Assembly (NCBI GenBank): GCA_027422505.1
Contig: JAPQWV010001404.1
Coordinates: 1 to 64,000, forward strand
DNA: 64,000 nucleotides
DNA from: Craterostigma plantagineum
Taxonomy: Eukaryota; Streptophyta; Magnoliopsida; Lamiales; Linderniaceae
Direction: 5' to 3'
The notes under the pieces are model-generated. The model was not told the DNA's origin, made no database searches, and saw only the letters and a list, made by a program, of their open reading frames with translations. This document shows positions 21,667-33,879 of the stretch, in pieces. Position numbers and translations under genes: made by a program. Position 1 is the stretch's first letter. Every line of letters begins with the position of its first letter.

Positions 21667-24600
21667 TGTCAGGACCCGTCGTCCCGCCCTCGTATTCCGT
21701 TCTAAATCTAAGTGTTAATGCTTTGTTATCGTGCGAGTACGTAAAAATGCGAATAAAATTTTTTCATTTTTGACGTGCATGCGGAAGTCTTATATACATG
21801 TCAAAAGAATATTCGTAATTCGTTCTACAAATTATCGAAATCGTGTCTTCACAAAATACAAGTGTGTGTGTGTGCCGCCAAAAGCTCCCTATGCGCCCGG
21901 CCTTCACAGGTCGTCATCCATACACACACTCCCACCTCAAAAGCAGCCGGATAGCTTCAAAAGATCGGCCTCGCATAAAGGTCGGATCACGTACCGTGAT
22001 CGTCAGTACCTACAATACGTAACGTAAAGAATGAGCCACCGAGGCTCAGTAAGCAGAAATTATGCATGTATGCACGTGTCCTGACGATCGACAATCCACG
22101 TCGTCGTTTTCTAATGCTCATACTCTCTTTCTCATTTTCTCGTTCTTTTTCTGACGCGTACTCATTTTTTTCTCATATTCTCACTTCATATGGGCCCTCG
22201 GCTTTCTTTCCCACTATGCGCCATTTCATAGAGATCTCATGTGTGGAGGTTCTCGCACTAGAAGGTCACCCGAAGGAATCTTTCCTTACTCAGTGTGGCC
22301 TCCACGCGGACGCTTCTCACTGGTAGCCAACACCGAGGCCACCCGAAGGAATCTTCCCTCCCGGTTAGTGCTTTACGCACTAGAAGGTCACCCGTAGGAA
22401 TCTTCCCTTACTCAGTGCGTGCCTCGGGCCGCATCCTCCAGGTTGCATCTCCCGCATACGGGGTATTTCCCAGCCTCTTATACAGGCCTTATGGCTTCTT
22501 TTGCCATGGTCGCATAAGGGTAGCCGTGACTCTTCATTGAGTCGACACAAACGCCAATATCGGCGAGTATACATCGCACACAGGCGATCTTATGCACGCT
22601 CTCACCTCGCGTCATACTTACTACTTATGCGTGCAAGTGCTCATGTCATGCTCATTTAATTATGCAGATCATGCTATCATGCACATAAAATAATCTTATC
22701 GTAACATGCACGTTTTCACGAAAATACACGAGCACGTAAATTTCACATCATCGGATGCAGGCAAGTTACGTATCGTAGTTGGATTTCTACTTACCTGTCG
22801 TCCGTCGTAATCAGCGTATTTCCTCGTCGCTTCTGTCGTTCGACCTTTTAAAATAAAATAGGTTAGAAGATTAGTATCTTACTTTCCTTAGCCCATTCGT
22901 CGAAGTACAAATTTTCTAGACTGCGAGCTAGTGGAATGTCGTATTGAATTTCGTAAGTCATTCAATTTCTACCTTAGCCTATGTTATTATTTAATTTCGA
23001 CCTTAGCTTATACTCCATGGCGAAAGGGTGCTACTTAGGGTCGAGTTTCGATTGGACTTCAATTGTTCGATTCCACGTGAGTTTTGTCCCTTAATTAATT
23101 TCTAAGTTGGAGAATTGAATTTCCCTTCATAAAGGCTCGGCGAAAGTCATCTAATTTGCAAGGTTTTGCCCGATTCAATTTTGCCCAATTGATACACATA
23201 AATTCCTAGTTTCGATCGAAAACTATGCATGGGAAATCACATGCGGCCGATTCAATTTCCACTTTGCATGGTTTCGCCGAGATATGTTTCGATCAATTTC
23301 CTAATTTATCTCACTTTCGCACATTTGAACCTATGCATGGGCCTACTTTCGCTCGAAACTCATGTTGATTTAACATTCGATAGGTTGTATGGCACGGCGA
23401 AGGTGCCAAATTAAACCTAGTTTCGATCGATCTACCTGTCGCCAAATTCATCAAGGTTAGAGGTTGAGTTTCTCCGTGTGATTGCATCATCACTTCGTCA
23501 TCCTACTTTTGATCGATACAAATTAAAATTGCGGATCACTTTCGAGTGGGTTTCACCGTTCTCTGACGTCATCTTGAGGTCATCACAGTTCCGATCGAAA
23601 CCATGCATAGGGTTTCGATCATTTAAGGGTTTCGCTCGATTAGTTCTCCAATTGCATGAGTTTCGCCGTGTTCTCACGTCAGCATGTCATCATCAGGGTT
23701 TCGATCGAAACCGTGCCTAATTGAGGGTTTCTTTCGATCGATTGGAGGTGTCATGGAATGAGGTTTCGACCAATATTAGTACATTAGGGCCAGTTTCGGT
23801 CGAAAGCCTATTATTAATTTCATTTGCCCGAAACCCTAAGTTAGGTGTCCTCTTCGATCGATTCTTATACGTAATTGAGGGGAGTTTCGATCGAAACTCA
23901 TAAGTTACTCAATTCACCAACTAAACCATGAAATTAATCGAAACTTATTTTATCCTATTCCAGTTTCGCCCGAATGTGCTAGGTTCGATCAAAACTCATA
24001 ATAAAATCAATTTTCGACTTTCGATCGAACCTTCAAACATTCATCCGCTCGAAACTACATTGAAGTCCCTATTTCTGGATTTATTAAGCTCTGTGGGACA
24101 TCTCTCGACCCAAAAACGTCTCGGGTTAGCTCGAAATCATCCTAGGCTAAAGTAACGAGAACTAAAATAGTTTTAGGTTAGCCAAATCCTAACAAACTCA
24201 AGGCTAGAGCACATTTTAGGGTTTTTGAGTCACACGAGCCCTAATCTTATCGTGCCTTTAGTCCTAAAATGTGTAGATTCTTGAACAAAACGATAAAATC
24301 ATAGTTAAAAGATGATACCTAGTCCAGGCTCACTCGTTTTGTCTCGCCTTCTCCTTCCTCCTTGCTTGTTATCTCGTTGGTGCTTGGCTAATGAGTTGGT
24401 GGACTTAAAATTGTTTTCTAAATGGGATTTAAGTGGCTCAAGCCTTAGTGACGAAATATCACTTGATTTAGGGATGATTGGCTCACAAATTACCCCTAGG
24501 CCCTTGTTGGGTCAACTTCTTCAATTCTAGCCCATTTAAGGTTTTACCCCTATTTTCACACATGGCCTATTTTCGCAATTCTATTCAATTCTCGGAACCA

Positions 24601-24751
24601 TGTGGCCCGACTAAATTTCTACGGGGTCTCCTACGTCACATAAGCACATAATAAATAAATCGCGTAGTCGCCACAATAATGCACGTAAGACACGTACTTG
24701 TACTTTGCTAATCTATTGGCTCTAGTAACTTACGGGAACCCGGGTGCTACA
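21667..24751 (-). repeat. R3 3' LTR (complete)
   Basis: 3,085 bp from TGTCAGGACCCG to CGGGTGCTACA on the plus strand. It contains the TTTCGATCGAAA array, a candidate intron (minus 22794 to 22010) and the palindrome GATCACGTACCGTGATC at 21985-22001. Confidence 0.92.
22920..24120. repeat. TTTCGATCGAAA palindrome array in R3 3' LTR
   Basis: I count about 15 occurrences of TTTCGATCGAAA or close variants (TTTCGGTCGAAA, TTTCGCTCGAT, TTCGATCGATT), 30-90 bp apart. It lies upstream of the LTR splice donor. The same array is in the other LTR (29935-31020). Plus-strand frames across it are repeat-derived. Confidence 0.88.
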
Positions 24752-24766
24752 TCCTCCCCCCTTAAG
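24752..24766 (-). other. R3 polypurine tract
   Basis: On the minus strand TCCTTAAGGGGGGAGGA abuts the 3' LTR start. Confidence 0.88.
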
Positions 24767-24785
24767 GAGGATTTCGCCCCCGAAA

Positions 24786-27700
24786 TCAGCCCGTGTGGAA
24801 CAGTTCAGGATAACGGATTCTCATTTCGTCCTCCCGTTCCCATGTTGCTTCTTCCGTGGAGTGATTCCGCCATAGTACCTTCACTAAAGGAATATCTTTA
24901 TTCCTTAGTCTTTTAGTCTCGTACATCAGTATTCCACCGGAGTCTCTTCGTAACTCAGATCCGGCTTCAATTGTTGATTTAGGGACTCGTTTCCTAGCAC
25001 GTGGTTCGGGTCCGCAGATATTTCCGCAGCGTCGAGACGTGGAACACATCATGCACTTGCGATAATGACGCAGGCAGCTCCAGTTGGTATGCTACCTCGC
25101 CTACCCTCTTCAGTATCCTAAATGGTCCTATATACCTAGGACTTAACTTCCCTTTCTTTCCAAACCTTTTCACGCCCTTCATCGGCGATACTTTAACAAA
25201 CACCATATCGTCTTCTTGAATTCCAGTGGTCGACGTCTTCGATCAGCGTAGCTTTTCTGTCGACTCTGTGCCGTTCGCATTCTTTCTCGTATGGTGGTAA
25301 TGGCTTCCGTCATTTCTCGTACTATGTCAGGGCCTAACACTGCCCGTTCGCCAACTCGTCCCAGTGCACTGGGGATCTGCACCTGCGCCCGTATAGCGCT
25401 TCGTACGGTGCCATCCCAATGGTGACGTGGTAGCTATTGTTATATGAGAACTCGATCAGTGGGAGGTACTTACTCCAATTCCCTTTGAAATCGAGTACAC
25501 ACGCTCGGAGCATGTCCTCTAGGGTCTGAATGGTTCGCTCGGACTGACCGTCCGTCTGCGGATGATAGGCGGTACTAAAAGATAGTTCGTTCCCATCGCC
25601 TTTTGCAAGCTCGTCCAGAATTTCGAAAGAAATCTGGAGTCGCGATCCGAGACTATTGATGATGGAACGCCGTGCAGTCGCACTATCTCTTGGATATAGA
25701 GCTCCGCGTATCGTTCCATGGAGAACTTGTACTTATTGGTAGGAAATGGGCCGACTTGGTTAGCCGATCGACGATTACCCAAATCGCGTCATGCCCTTTC
25801 GCATTTCTAGGCAGTCCTACTACGAAGTCCATGGTAATGTTATCCCATTTCCATTCCGGAATGGGTAACGGTTGCAGGGTTCCTGCCGGCCTTTGATGCT
25901 CGGCCTTGATCTGCTGGCACGTCAGGCACTGACTCACGAAGGTCGCGATGTCCTTTTTCATGCCTGGCCACCAGTAGTTTTCTTTGAGGTTTCTGTACAT
26001 CTTCGTCGCTCCTGGATGTACCGAGTACGCCGTAGCGTGTGCTTCCGTCATTATTAGCCGTCGTAGTTCAACGTCGTCTGGCACATACAACCGATTCTTG
26101 AAGTATAACCGTCCGTCTTCCCGTATCACGAGGTCTCCCGTCGTTTGTTCCGGGTGTGCCTCCTTAATCTTTGCATACAACTCGTCTGCTCCTTGCGCCG
26201 TCTTAATTTGCTCCAGCAGTGTTGGTTGCAAAGTTAAGGCTGCTAGCTGCGCCTCAACTTCGCCTAACCTTACGACTTCTACTTCCAGCAGTTGCAGTTC
26301 TGCACTGACTGCCTTTCGACTTAAGGCATCGGCTACTATGTTCGCCTTGCCTGGGTGGTAGTTGATTACGCATTCGTAATCCTTAACTAACTCCAACCAC
26401 CTCCTTTGCCTCATGTTTAGCTCTTTTTGCGTAAAGAAGTACTTGAGGCTCTTGTGGTCAGTGTATATCTCACACCGCTCTCCGTAGAGGTAATGCCTCC
26501 ATATCTTGAGAGCAAAGACCACTGCTGCCAGTTCTAAGTCGTGCGTCGGGTAGTTTTTCTCGTACTCTTTTAGTTGACGAGAGGCGTATGCTACTACATT
26601 CCCATTCTGCATTAGCACACACCCTAACCCATTCTTCGACGCATCGCTATACACGGTGAATCCTCCAGTTCCCGAAGGTATTGTGAGAACTGGGGCCATC
26701 GTAAGTCTTTCTTTCAACTCTTGGAAGCTCCGTTCACATTCTACGGTCCACTGAAAAGGCGTATTCTTCTTGTCAGCCTCGTCAGTGTCGATGCTATCTT
26801 AGAGAAGTCCTTGATAAATTTCCGGTAGTAACCCGCCAGACCGAGGAAACTTCGTACTTCCGTCACATTGGTCGGTCTGGGCCAATTGCTGATGACTTCT
26901 ATCTTGTTCGGGTCTACGGAAATTCCTGCTCCTGATACTATATGCCCCAAGATGGTCAAGCCAAAATTCACACTTCTTGAACTTGGCATAAAGTTGCTTA
27001 TCCCGTAGTGTTCCTAGAACTGTTTTCAGGTGTTCTTCGTGCTCCTCCTTTGTTTCGAGTAGACTAGGATGTCATCAATGAAGACGATGACAAACCTATC
27101 TAAGTATGGCTTGAACACCCGGTTCATTAAGTCCATAAACGCTGCGGGCGCATTAGTTAGCCCGAATGGCATCACCAGAAATTCGTAGTGGCCATAACGG
27201 GTACTAAGGCCGTCTTCGGGACATCTTCCTTCCGGATCCTTAGTTGGTGATAGCCCGATCTTAAGTCGATCTTAGAGAAGACCGTTGCACCTTGTATTGA
27301 TCGAACAGATCATCTATCCTAGGGAGTGGGTACTTGTTCTTTATCGTAACTTGTTCAACTCCCTGTAGTCTATGCACAATCTCATGGATCCGTCTTTCTT
27401 TTTCACGAATAGCACCGGCGCTCCCCAAGGAGAGAAACTCGGTTGTATGAACTCCTTCTGCATGAGTTCATCGAGTTGATCCTTCAATTCCTTCATCTCC
27501 GTCGGTGCTAGCTGATATGGGGCCTTAGATACTGGTGCCGCTCCAGGTACCAGATCTATAGCGAACTCTATTTCCCGTTCGGGGTGGTAGTCCCGGTAAC
27601 TCCTCAGGAAAAACGTCGGGAAAGTCCTTTACTATCGGCATTTCCCTAGAACTTCGGGAAGCGTTCTCTTCCGCTTTGATAGCAAATACCAAATAGGCTT

Positions 27701-28110
27701 CGCATCCTGATCTGATCAGTCGTTGGGCTTTCAACGCTGATATCGTTGAGATCATGGTCCCCTTGCTAGTTCCTACGAACCTAAGGGGTTCATTCCCGCC
27801 CGTATTGAGCGTGACTATCTTGCGGTGGCAGTCTATGACAGCTCCGTACTTCGATAGCCAATCCATTCCAAGGATCACCTCATAATCGTTCATGGGAATA
27901 ATATGAGGTCTATGGGCAGTTCTTTGTCCCCGACTACTATTGGACAATCCCGTAAAACCTGACTGGTTTGGGTGGGATTCCCGTTCGAAACTGTTACCCT
28001 AAACTCGCACTCAGCTCGGTGAGGCGTGACTCCTACTCTCGCAACATACTTCGTAGACGCGAACGAATGGGTCGCTCTGAGTCAACTAGAATGCATGTGG
28101 GTGTTCCATA
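24786..28110 (-). pseudogene. R3 pol (PR-RT-RH-IN-chromodomain)
   Basis: Domains in minus order. PR at about 28110-27850: CILVDS is followed by a frame break inside the catalytic Asp-Ser-Gly. The linker is DYEVILGMDWL. RT has the FIDDILVY box near 27060-27090. The RH run 26717-26340 starts [17 protein letters not shown] has an HHCC zinc finger ([19 protein letters not shown]), TMDFVVGLP and IVSDRDSRF, then [16 protein letters not shown]. The C-terminal chromodomain-like segment ends LWRNHSTEEATWERE, which may steer integration to methylated chromatin. The longest intact piece is 344 codons (26717-25683). Several frameshifts interrupt it, some possibly assembly errors. Confidence 0.9.
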
Positions 28111-28130
28111 GGCGATGAGGGTACCTGTTA

Positions 28131-28920
28131 CTACGCCGGGTTGTTTTCTGCTTCTTCAGAGGTTATAGTATAGACCCTGGCCGGTACCCTTGGAGGCTCT
28201 ATCTGGTTCCTAGCTTGGTTTCCGATCCACCTTCCGGACATGCCCTCAGATAGTGACCCGTCTTGCCACATTTGAAGCAGACGGCTTTCTGGGAGTGGCA
28301 GACTCCCGTGTGCCTCCGTGCACACTTCGGGCATACGGGTAGGTCCAACTGGGGTCTACCCTGGTTTGGGTTGAACTGTGGGGGTGGTCTCGGTCGATTC
28401 GGGAAATTTGGTTTTCCACCCTTGGCCACGAACTGCCTCTTTGGGTTGCTTCCGCTCCCTTGTGGCCCTTGTACAAACTTGCGCTTAGCTTCTTGGGCGC
28501 GAGCTATTCTAGACTCGGCCTGCTCCGCCACGAGCGCTCTCTCAGCCACTTGTGCATACGTGGCCCCTTGCACTCCCACCATACTTACATCCCGATATAA
28601 CTCGGGCTTCAGCCCTTCCATGAACCGCTCGATCTTGAGCGTGTCCATGCTAACCATATGAGCAGCGAACCTTGAAAGCTGCTCAAACTTCTGATGTACT
28701 CCGCCACTGTCATTGCTCCTTGGCGGAGGTTGATGAACTCATTCATCCGCTGTGCTCTGACAGGGCGGTGTAATACTTTCCCCTGAAGATCTCCTTAAAC
28801 CTATCCCAGCTCATCGTTAGGGGTTTTCGACAGCTGAGACGGTTTCCCACCAGTGTCCGGCGCTCCCCCTTAGCAGGTAGGCAGCGCACATGACCTTCTC
28901 CGCCTCGGGTGTGCGGCTAT
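28131..28920 (-). pseudogene. R3 gag (N-terminus deleted)
   Basis: Starts abruptly at the junction with the 5' LTR (28920/28921). It reads the Gag core, then DTLKIERFMEGLKPELYRDV, a basic linker, and CPKCARRHTGVC with the zinc knuckle CFKCGKTGHYLRAC. The frame changes near 28260-28330 and closes at EEAENNPA (28131). Similarity to R1 Gag is clear across the whole length. Confidence 0.88.
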
Positions 28921-31637
28921 GTAAGCAGAAATTATGCATGTATGCACGTGTCCTGACGATCGACAATCCACGTCGTCGTTTTCTAATGCTCATACTCTCT
29001 TTCTCATTTTCTCGTTCTTTTTCTGACGCTACTCATTTTTTCTCATATTCTCACTTCATATGGGCCCTCGGCTTTCTTTCCCACTATGCGCCATTTCATA
29101 GAGATCTCATGTGTGGAGGTTCTCGCACTAGAAGGTCACCCGAAGGAATCTTTCCTTACTCAGTGTGGCCTCCACGCGGACGCTTCTCACTGGTAGCCAA
29201 CACCGAGGCCACTAACCGCGGAGGTCACCCGAAGGAATCTCCCTCCCGGTTAGTGCTTTACGCACTAGAAGGTCACCCGTAGGAATCTTCCCTTACTCAG
29301 TGCGTGCCTCGGGCCGCATCCTCCAGGTTGCATCTCCCGCATACGGGGTATTTCCCCAGCCTCTTATACAGGCCTTATGGCTTCTTTTGCCATGGTCGCA
29401 AAAGGGTAGCCGTGACTCTTCATTGAGTCGACACAAACGCCAATATCGGCGAGTATACATCGCATACAGGCGATCTTATGCACGCTCTCACCTCGCGTCA
29501 TACTTACTACTTATGCGTGCAAGTGCTCATGTCATGCTCATGTAATTATGCAGATCATGCTATCATGCACATAAAATAATCTTATCGGTAACATGCACGT
29601 TTTCACGAAAATACACGAGCACGTAAATTTCACATCATCGGACGCAGGCAAGTTACGTATCGTAGTTGGATTTCTACTTACCTGTCGTCCGTCGTAATCA
29701 GCGTATTTCCTCGTTCGCTTCTGTCGTTCGACCTTTTAAAATAAAATAGGTTAGAAGATTAGTATCTTACTTTCCTTAGCCCATTCGTCGAAGTACAGAT
29801 TTTCTAGACTGCGAGCTAGTGGAATGTCGTATTGAATTTCGTAAGTCATTCAATTTCTACCTTAGCCTATGTTATTATTTAATTTCGACCTTAGCTTATA
29901 CTCCATGGCGAAAGGGTGCTACTTAGGGTCGAGTTTCGATTGGACTTCAATTGTTCGATTCCACGTGAGTTTTGTCCCTTAATTAATTTCTAAGTTGGAG
30001 AATTGAATTTCCCTTCATAAAGGCTCGGCGAAAGTCATCTAATTTGCAAGGTTTTGCCCGATTCAATTTGCCCAATTGATACACATAAATTCCTAGTTCG
30101 ATCGAAACTATGCATGGGAAATCACATGCGGCCGATTCAATTTCCACTTTGCATGGGTTTCGCCGAGATATGTTTCGATCAATTTCCTAATTTATCTCAC
30201 TTTCGCACATTTGAACCTATGCATGGGCCTACTTTCGCTCGAAACTCATGTTGATTTTAACATTCGATAGGTTGTGGCACGGCGAAGGTGCCAAATTAAA
30301 CCTAGTTTCGATCGATCTACCTGTCGCCAAATTCATCAAGGTTAGAGGTTGAGTTTCTCCGTGTGATTGCATCATCACTTCGTCATTCCTACTTTTGATC
30401 GATACAAATTAAAATTGCGGATCACTTTCGAGTGGGTTTCACCGTTCTCTGACGTCATCTTGAGGTCATCACAGTTTCGATCGAAACCATGCATAGGGTT
30501 TCGATCATTTAAGGGTTTCGCTCGATTAGTTCTCCAATTGCATGAGTTTCGCCGTGTTCTCACGTCAGCATGTCATCATCAGGGTTTCGATCGAAACCGT
30601 GCCTAATTGAGGGTTTCTTTCGATCGATTGGAGGTGTCATGGAATGAGGTTTCGACCAATATTAGTACATTAGGGCTAGTTTCGGTCGAAAGCCTATTAT
30701 TAATTTCATTTGCCCGAAACCCTAAGTTAGGTGTCCTCTTCGATCGATTCTTATACGTAATTGAGGGGAGTTCGATCGAAACTCATAAGTTACTCAATTC
30801 ACCAACTAAACCATGAAATTAATCGAAACTTATTTTATCCTATTCCAGTTTCGCCCGAATGTGCTAGGTTTCGATCAAAACTCATAATAAAATCAATTTT
30901 CGACTTTCGATCGAACTTCAAACATTCATCCGCTCGAAACTACATTGAAGTCCCTATTTTTGGATTTATTAAGCTCTGTGGGACATCTCTCGACCCAAAA
31001 ACGTCTCGGGTTAGCTCGAAATCATCCTAGGCTAAAGTAAACGAGAACTAAAATAGTTTTAGGTTAGCCAAATCCTAACAAACTCAAGGCTAGAGCACAT
31101 TTTAGGGTTTTTGAGTCACACGAGCCCTAATCTTATCGTGCCTTTAGTCCTAAAATGTGTAGATTCTTGAACAAAATGATAAAATCATAGTTAAAAGATG
31201 ATACCTAGTCCAGGCTCACTCGTTTTGTCTCGCCTTCTCCTTCCTCCTGCTTGTTATCTCGTTGGTGCTTGGCTAATGAGTTGGTGGACTTAAAATTGTT
31301 TTCTAAATGGGATTTAAGTGGCTCAAGCCTTAGTGACGAAATATCACTTGATTTAGGGAGATTGGCTCACAAATTACCCCTAGGCCCTTGTTGGGTCAAC
31401 TTCTTCAATTCTAGCACATTTAAGGTTTTACCCCTATTTTCACACATGGCCTATTTTCGCAATTCTATTTAATTCTCGGAACCATGTGGCCCGACTAAAT
31501 TTCTACGGGGTCTCCTACTTCACATAAGCACATAATTAAATAAATCGCGTAGTCGCCACAATAATGCACGTAAGACACGTACTTGTACTTTGCTAATCTA
31601 TTGGCTCTAGTAACTTACGGGAACCCGGGGTGCTACA
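28921..31637 (-). repeat. R3 5' LTR (truncated)
   Basis: Matches 22050-24751 of the 3' LTR. The first ~383 bp of that copy (in plus coordinates) are missing here. The splice donor is kept (29681/29682), but the acceptor is lost with the deletion. Confidence 0.92.
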
Positions 31638-31642
31638 ATAAT

Positions 31643-32784
31643 TCCTCTGTAGTGGGTAATTTCTATAGGTTCACCCAAGTAATCAACGTCGAGTTTGCAT
31701 GTGGTTGACATTGGGGTACTGATTACTCTTATTTATGCCGTACTTCCTGAGAATGTCGTGGATATACTTGGACTGATGATGAAGATTCCATCTTGAAGTT
31801 GTTTAATTTGCAGTCCAAGGAAGAAAGACATTTCGCCCGTCATGCTCGTTTCGAACTGTGCCTTCATCAAATTAATGAATTCAACACAGAGTTTTGTGTC
31901 TTTCAGCCAAAGATGATATCATCTACGTAGATCTGTATGAGCATTATATCGAAACCATTTTTCTTGACGAACTGTGTGGTGTCAAGTTTCCCCTTTGTAA
32001 AGCCTGAGTTAACGGATGAAACCTAGTACCAGGCTGTTGGAGCGTGTTTGAGTCCGTCTAGTGCTTTGTCGTGTTTGTATATGAAGTCCGTATGTTCTGT
32101 GCTGCCGTCTGGCTGCAAGACATACGCTTCCTTCTTCAAAATACCATTTAAAAGGCGATCTTTACGTCCATTTGATAAACAGTCTAGTCTTTGTGTGTTG
32201 CGTATGCTAGAAACAATCTAATAGCTTCGGTTCTTGCTACAGGGGCAAAATTATCATCGTAGTCTATTCCTTCCTACTGATTGTACCCCTTAGCCACTAG
32301 CCTAGCCTTGTTACGGATTACCACACCATCTTAGTCTTTCTTGTTTATAGATACCCATTTTGTTCCAATTACTGTCTTGCCTTTTGGACAAGGGACTAAG
32401 TTCCAGACCTTAAGACGCTCGAACTGATGTATTTCTTCTTGCATAGCAACTATCCAGTCCGGGTCGCGTAGTGCGTCAATGACTCCGGTAGGCTCAGTTT
32501 GGCTCAAGAAACAGGTAAAATTATACTCGTTTGAAGTTGAACCCCTAGATTGTACTCCCACAGTGGGATTTCCTATTGATTTGATCTGTAGGATGACTTT
32601 GAATCCATTTCTTTTCATGAGGACGTGTAGATTCATGCACTTCTGATTCCTCGTTGAGCGGATACTCGATCTAATTGGCAGCACTGTGGCTAGCGATAGC
32701 TTGTGAGTTATTTGTTTGCACTGTAGAAGGTAAATTATCTCCGTCTGAGGGTGGAATGGTTTGTTCAGGAATGGGTTCGGACAC
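31643..32784 (-). pseudogene. CopA reverse transcriptase
   Basis: Minus strand, 32784 down. It reads GVIDALRDPDWIVAMQEEIH (start of copia RT), TVIGTKWVSINKKD, then the polymerase motif IYVDDIIF at about 31910-31940. It ends with QYPNVNHMQ-type connection text at the R3 border. Several stops and shifts are present (for example at 32331 and about 32130). The integrase C-terminus that should precede it is missing because of the R4-linked deletion. Confidence 0.82.
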
Positions 32785-33803
32785 TGTAATACCTGAGTCC
32801 CGTGAGTAAGATGGCCAATTAATTGCATGCATATTATGTGATTATATGACTGCATATTTAGTATTTATTTAGTATTTATTTAATTTTGTGCCTATATGAT
32901 ATCTAACATTATTTGGAGGATAGGTAGGGAGCTTGAGAATTATGAATAGAGAATTTCGAAATATTATAATTTCGAAATTTAGGGTTTCGTTATGGATAAT
33001 TTTGAAATCTTAGGATGTTAAAGGGATAGGGAAGTTCGAAATTCTTGGAGGAGATTTCGAAATCCTCTAGGATAGATCTCGAGGTTCTATAGTTAAGAAT
33101 ACCTAATACAAAGGATAAAATATTAACAATTGGTAAAGGTCTTAATCAATGAATTTATTATATGATGAAGGTTGAGGAGAATCATATAACATGGTAATCA
33201 AATTGTCGAATATTTTAACTTTATAATTTTGTTAAGTGAGAGTCGAACACTTTAGAAATATAATAGAAGCTATTACGTGATTAAAGAAGAGGGTTAGTTA
33301 AAGTCCTTTGTCATTTATCTATTGTTGCACTCAAATTGATAAATTAGATATAGAAGATAAACATCCTTTTTGATATAATGAGTATTAGAAAGCATTGGCG
33401 TGGATGCCTTTGCTATTTCGGCACGTGCATACATGCATATTTCCACTTACTGAGTTTTATAGCTCATCCCATGTTTTTATGTGTTGTAGACATAGCGAAT
33501 CCGGTACGTAAGTGTTTAGATGACTAGCTGGTCCTTCTGGAGCTTCCGGTGACTTTTTGAGGGTGGTGTGTACATGGATGCGACCTGTGCGGTGGGTGTT
33601 ATGTTTAATTATGTTGTATTATTGTAAAATACGTTGGTATTGTTTGAAAGACTTGGACAATATTTGCATTGTAAATTTAGTATGTGGGTTGTTATGTAAA
33701 ATGAAAAAAATTATTATCGTATTTTATATGTAATATATTGTATATGTTCTTTAGTCACGTAAATTTAGTGAAATAAAATAGTAGTAGATGGCGGGTTGCC
33801 ACA
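32785..33803 (+). repeat. R4 5' LTR
   Basis: 1,019 bp from TGTAATACC to GGGTTGCCACA. It has a small TTTCGAAA array (32938-33085), the branch-like CACTTACTGAG and the acceptor TTATGTGTTGTAG (to 33489) shared with the other gypsy LTRs. I could not find the matching donor, which agrees with this LTR being shorter. Confidence 0.88.
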
Positions 33804-33818
33804 AGTTGGATCAGAGCC
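33804..33818 (+). other. R4 primer binding site (degenerate)
   Basis: AGTTGGATCAGAGCC follows the LTR. It is one small deletion away from the iMet-type TGGTATCAGAGC. Confidence 0.7.
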
Positions 33819-33879
33819 AGGTTTGCAGTTTCTGTAGACTGTCCATGTACACACACTCAAAAGCGCGGAAGACAGCCTT

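Larger units (their letters stand above)
21667..31637 (-). mobile_element. R3: Ty3/gypsy chromovirus (Tekay/Del-like) in CopA pol
   Basis: Minus orientation, with the duplication ATAAT at 21662-21666 and 31638-31642. 3' LTR 21667-24751, polypurine tract, gag-pol with C-terminal chromodomain-like segment, then a truncated 5' LTR (28921-31637). A deletion removed the last ~380 bp of the 5' LTR, the primer site and the N-terminus of gag. The two LTR copies are nearly identical apart from one-base indels, so the insertion is recent. Confidence 0.92.

Noticed and set aside
22920..24120. Regular-looking short repeats as a possible CRISPR array
   Set aside because: Eukaryotic context, variable motif and spacing, no unique spacers of constant length, no cas genes. 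The arrays lie inside LTRs.
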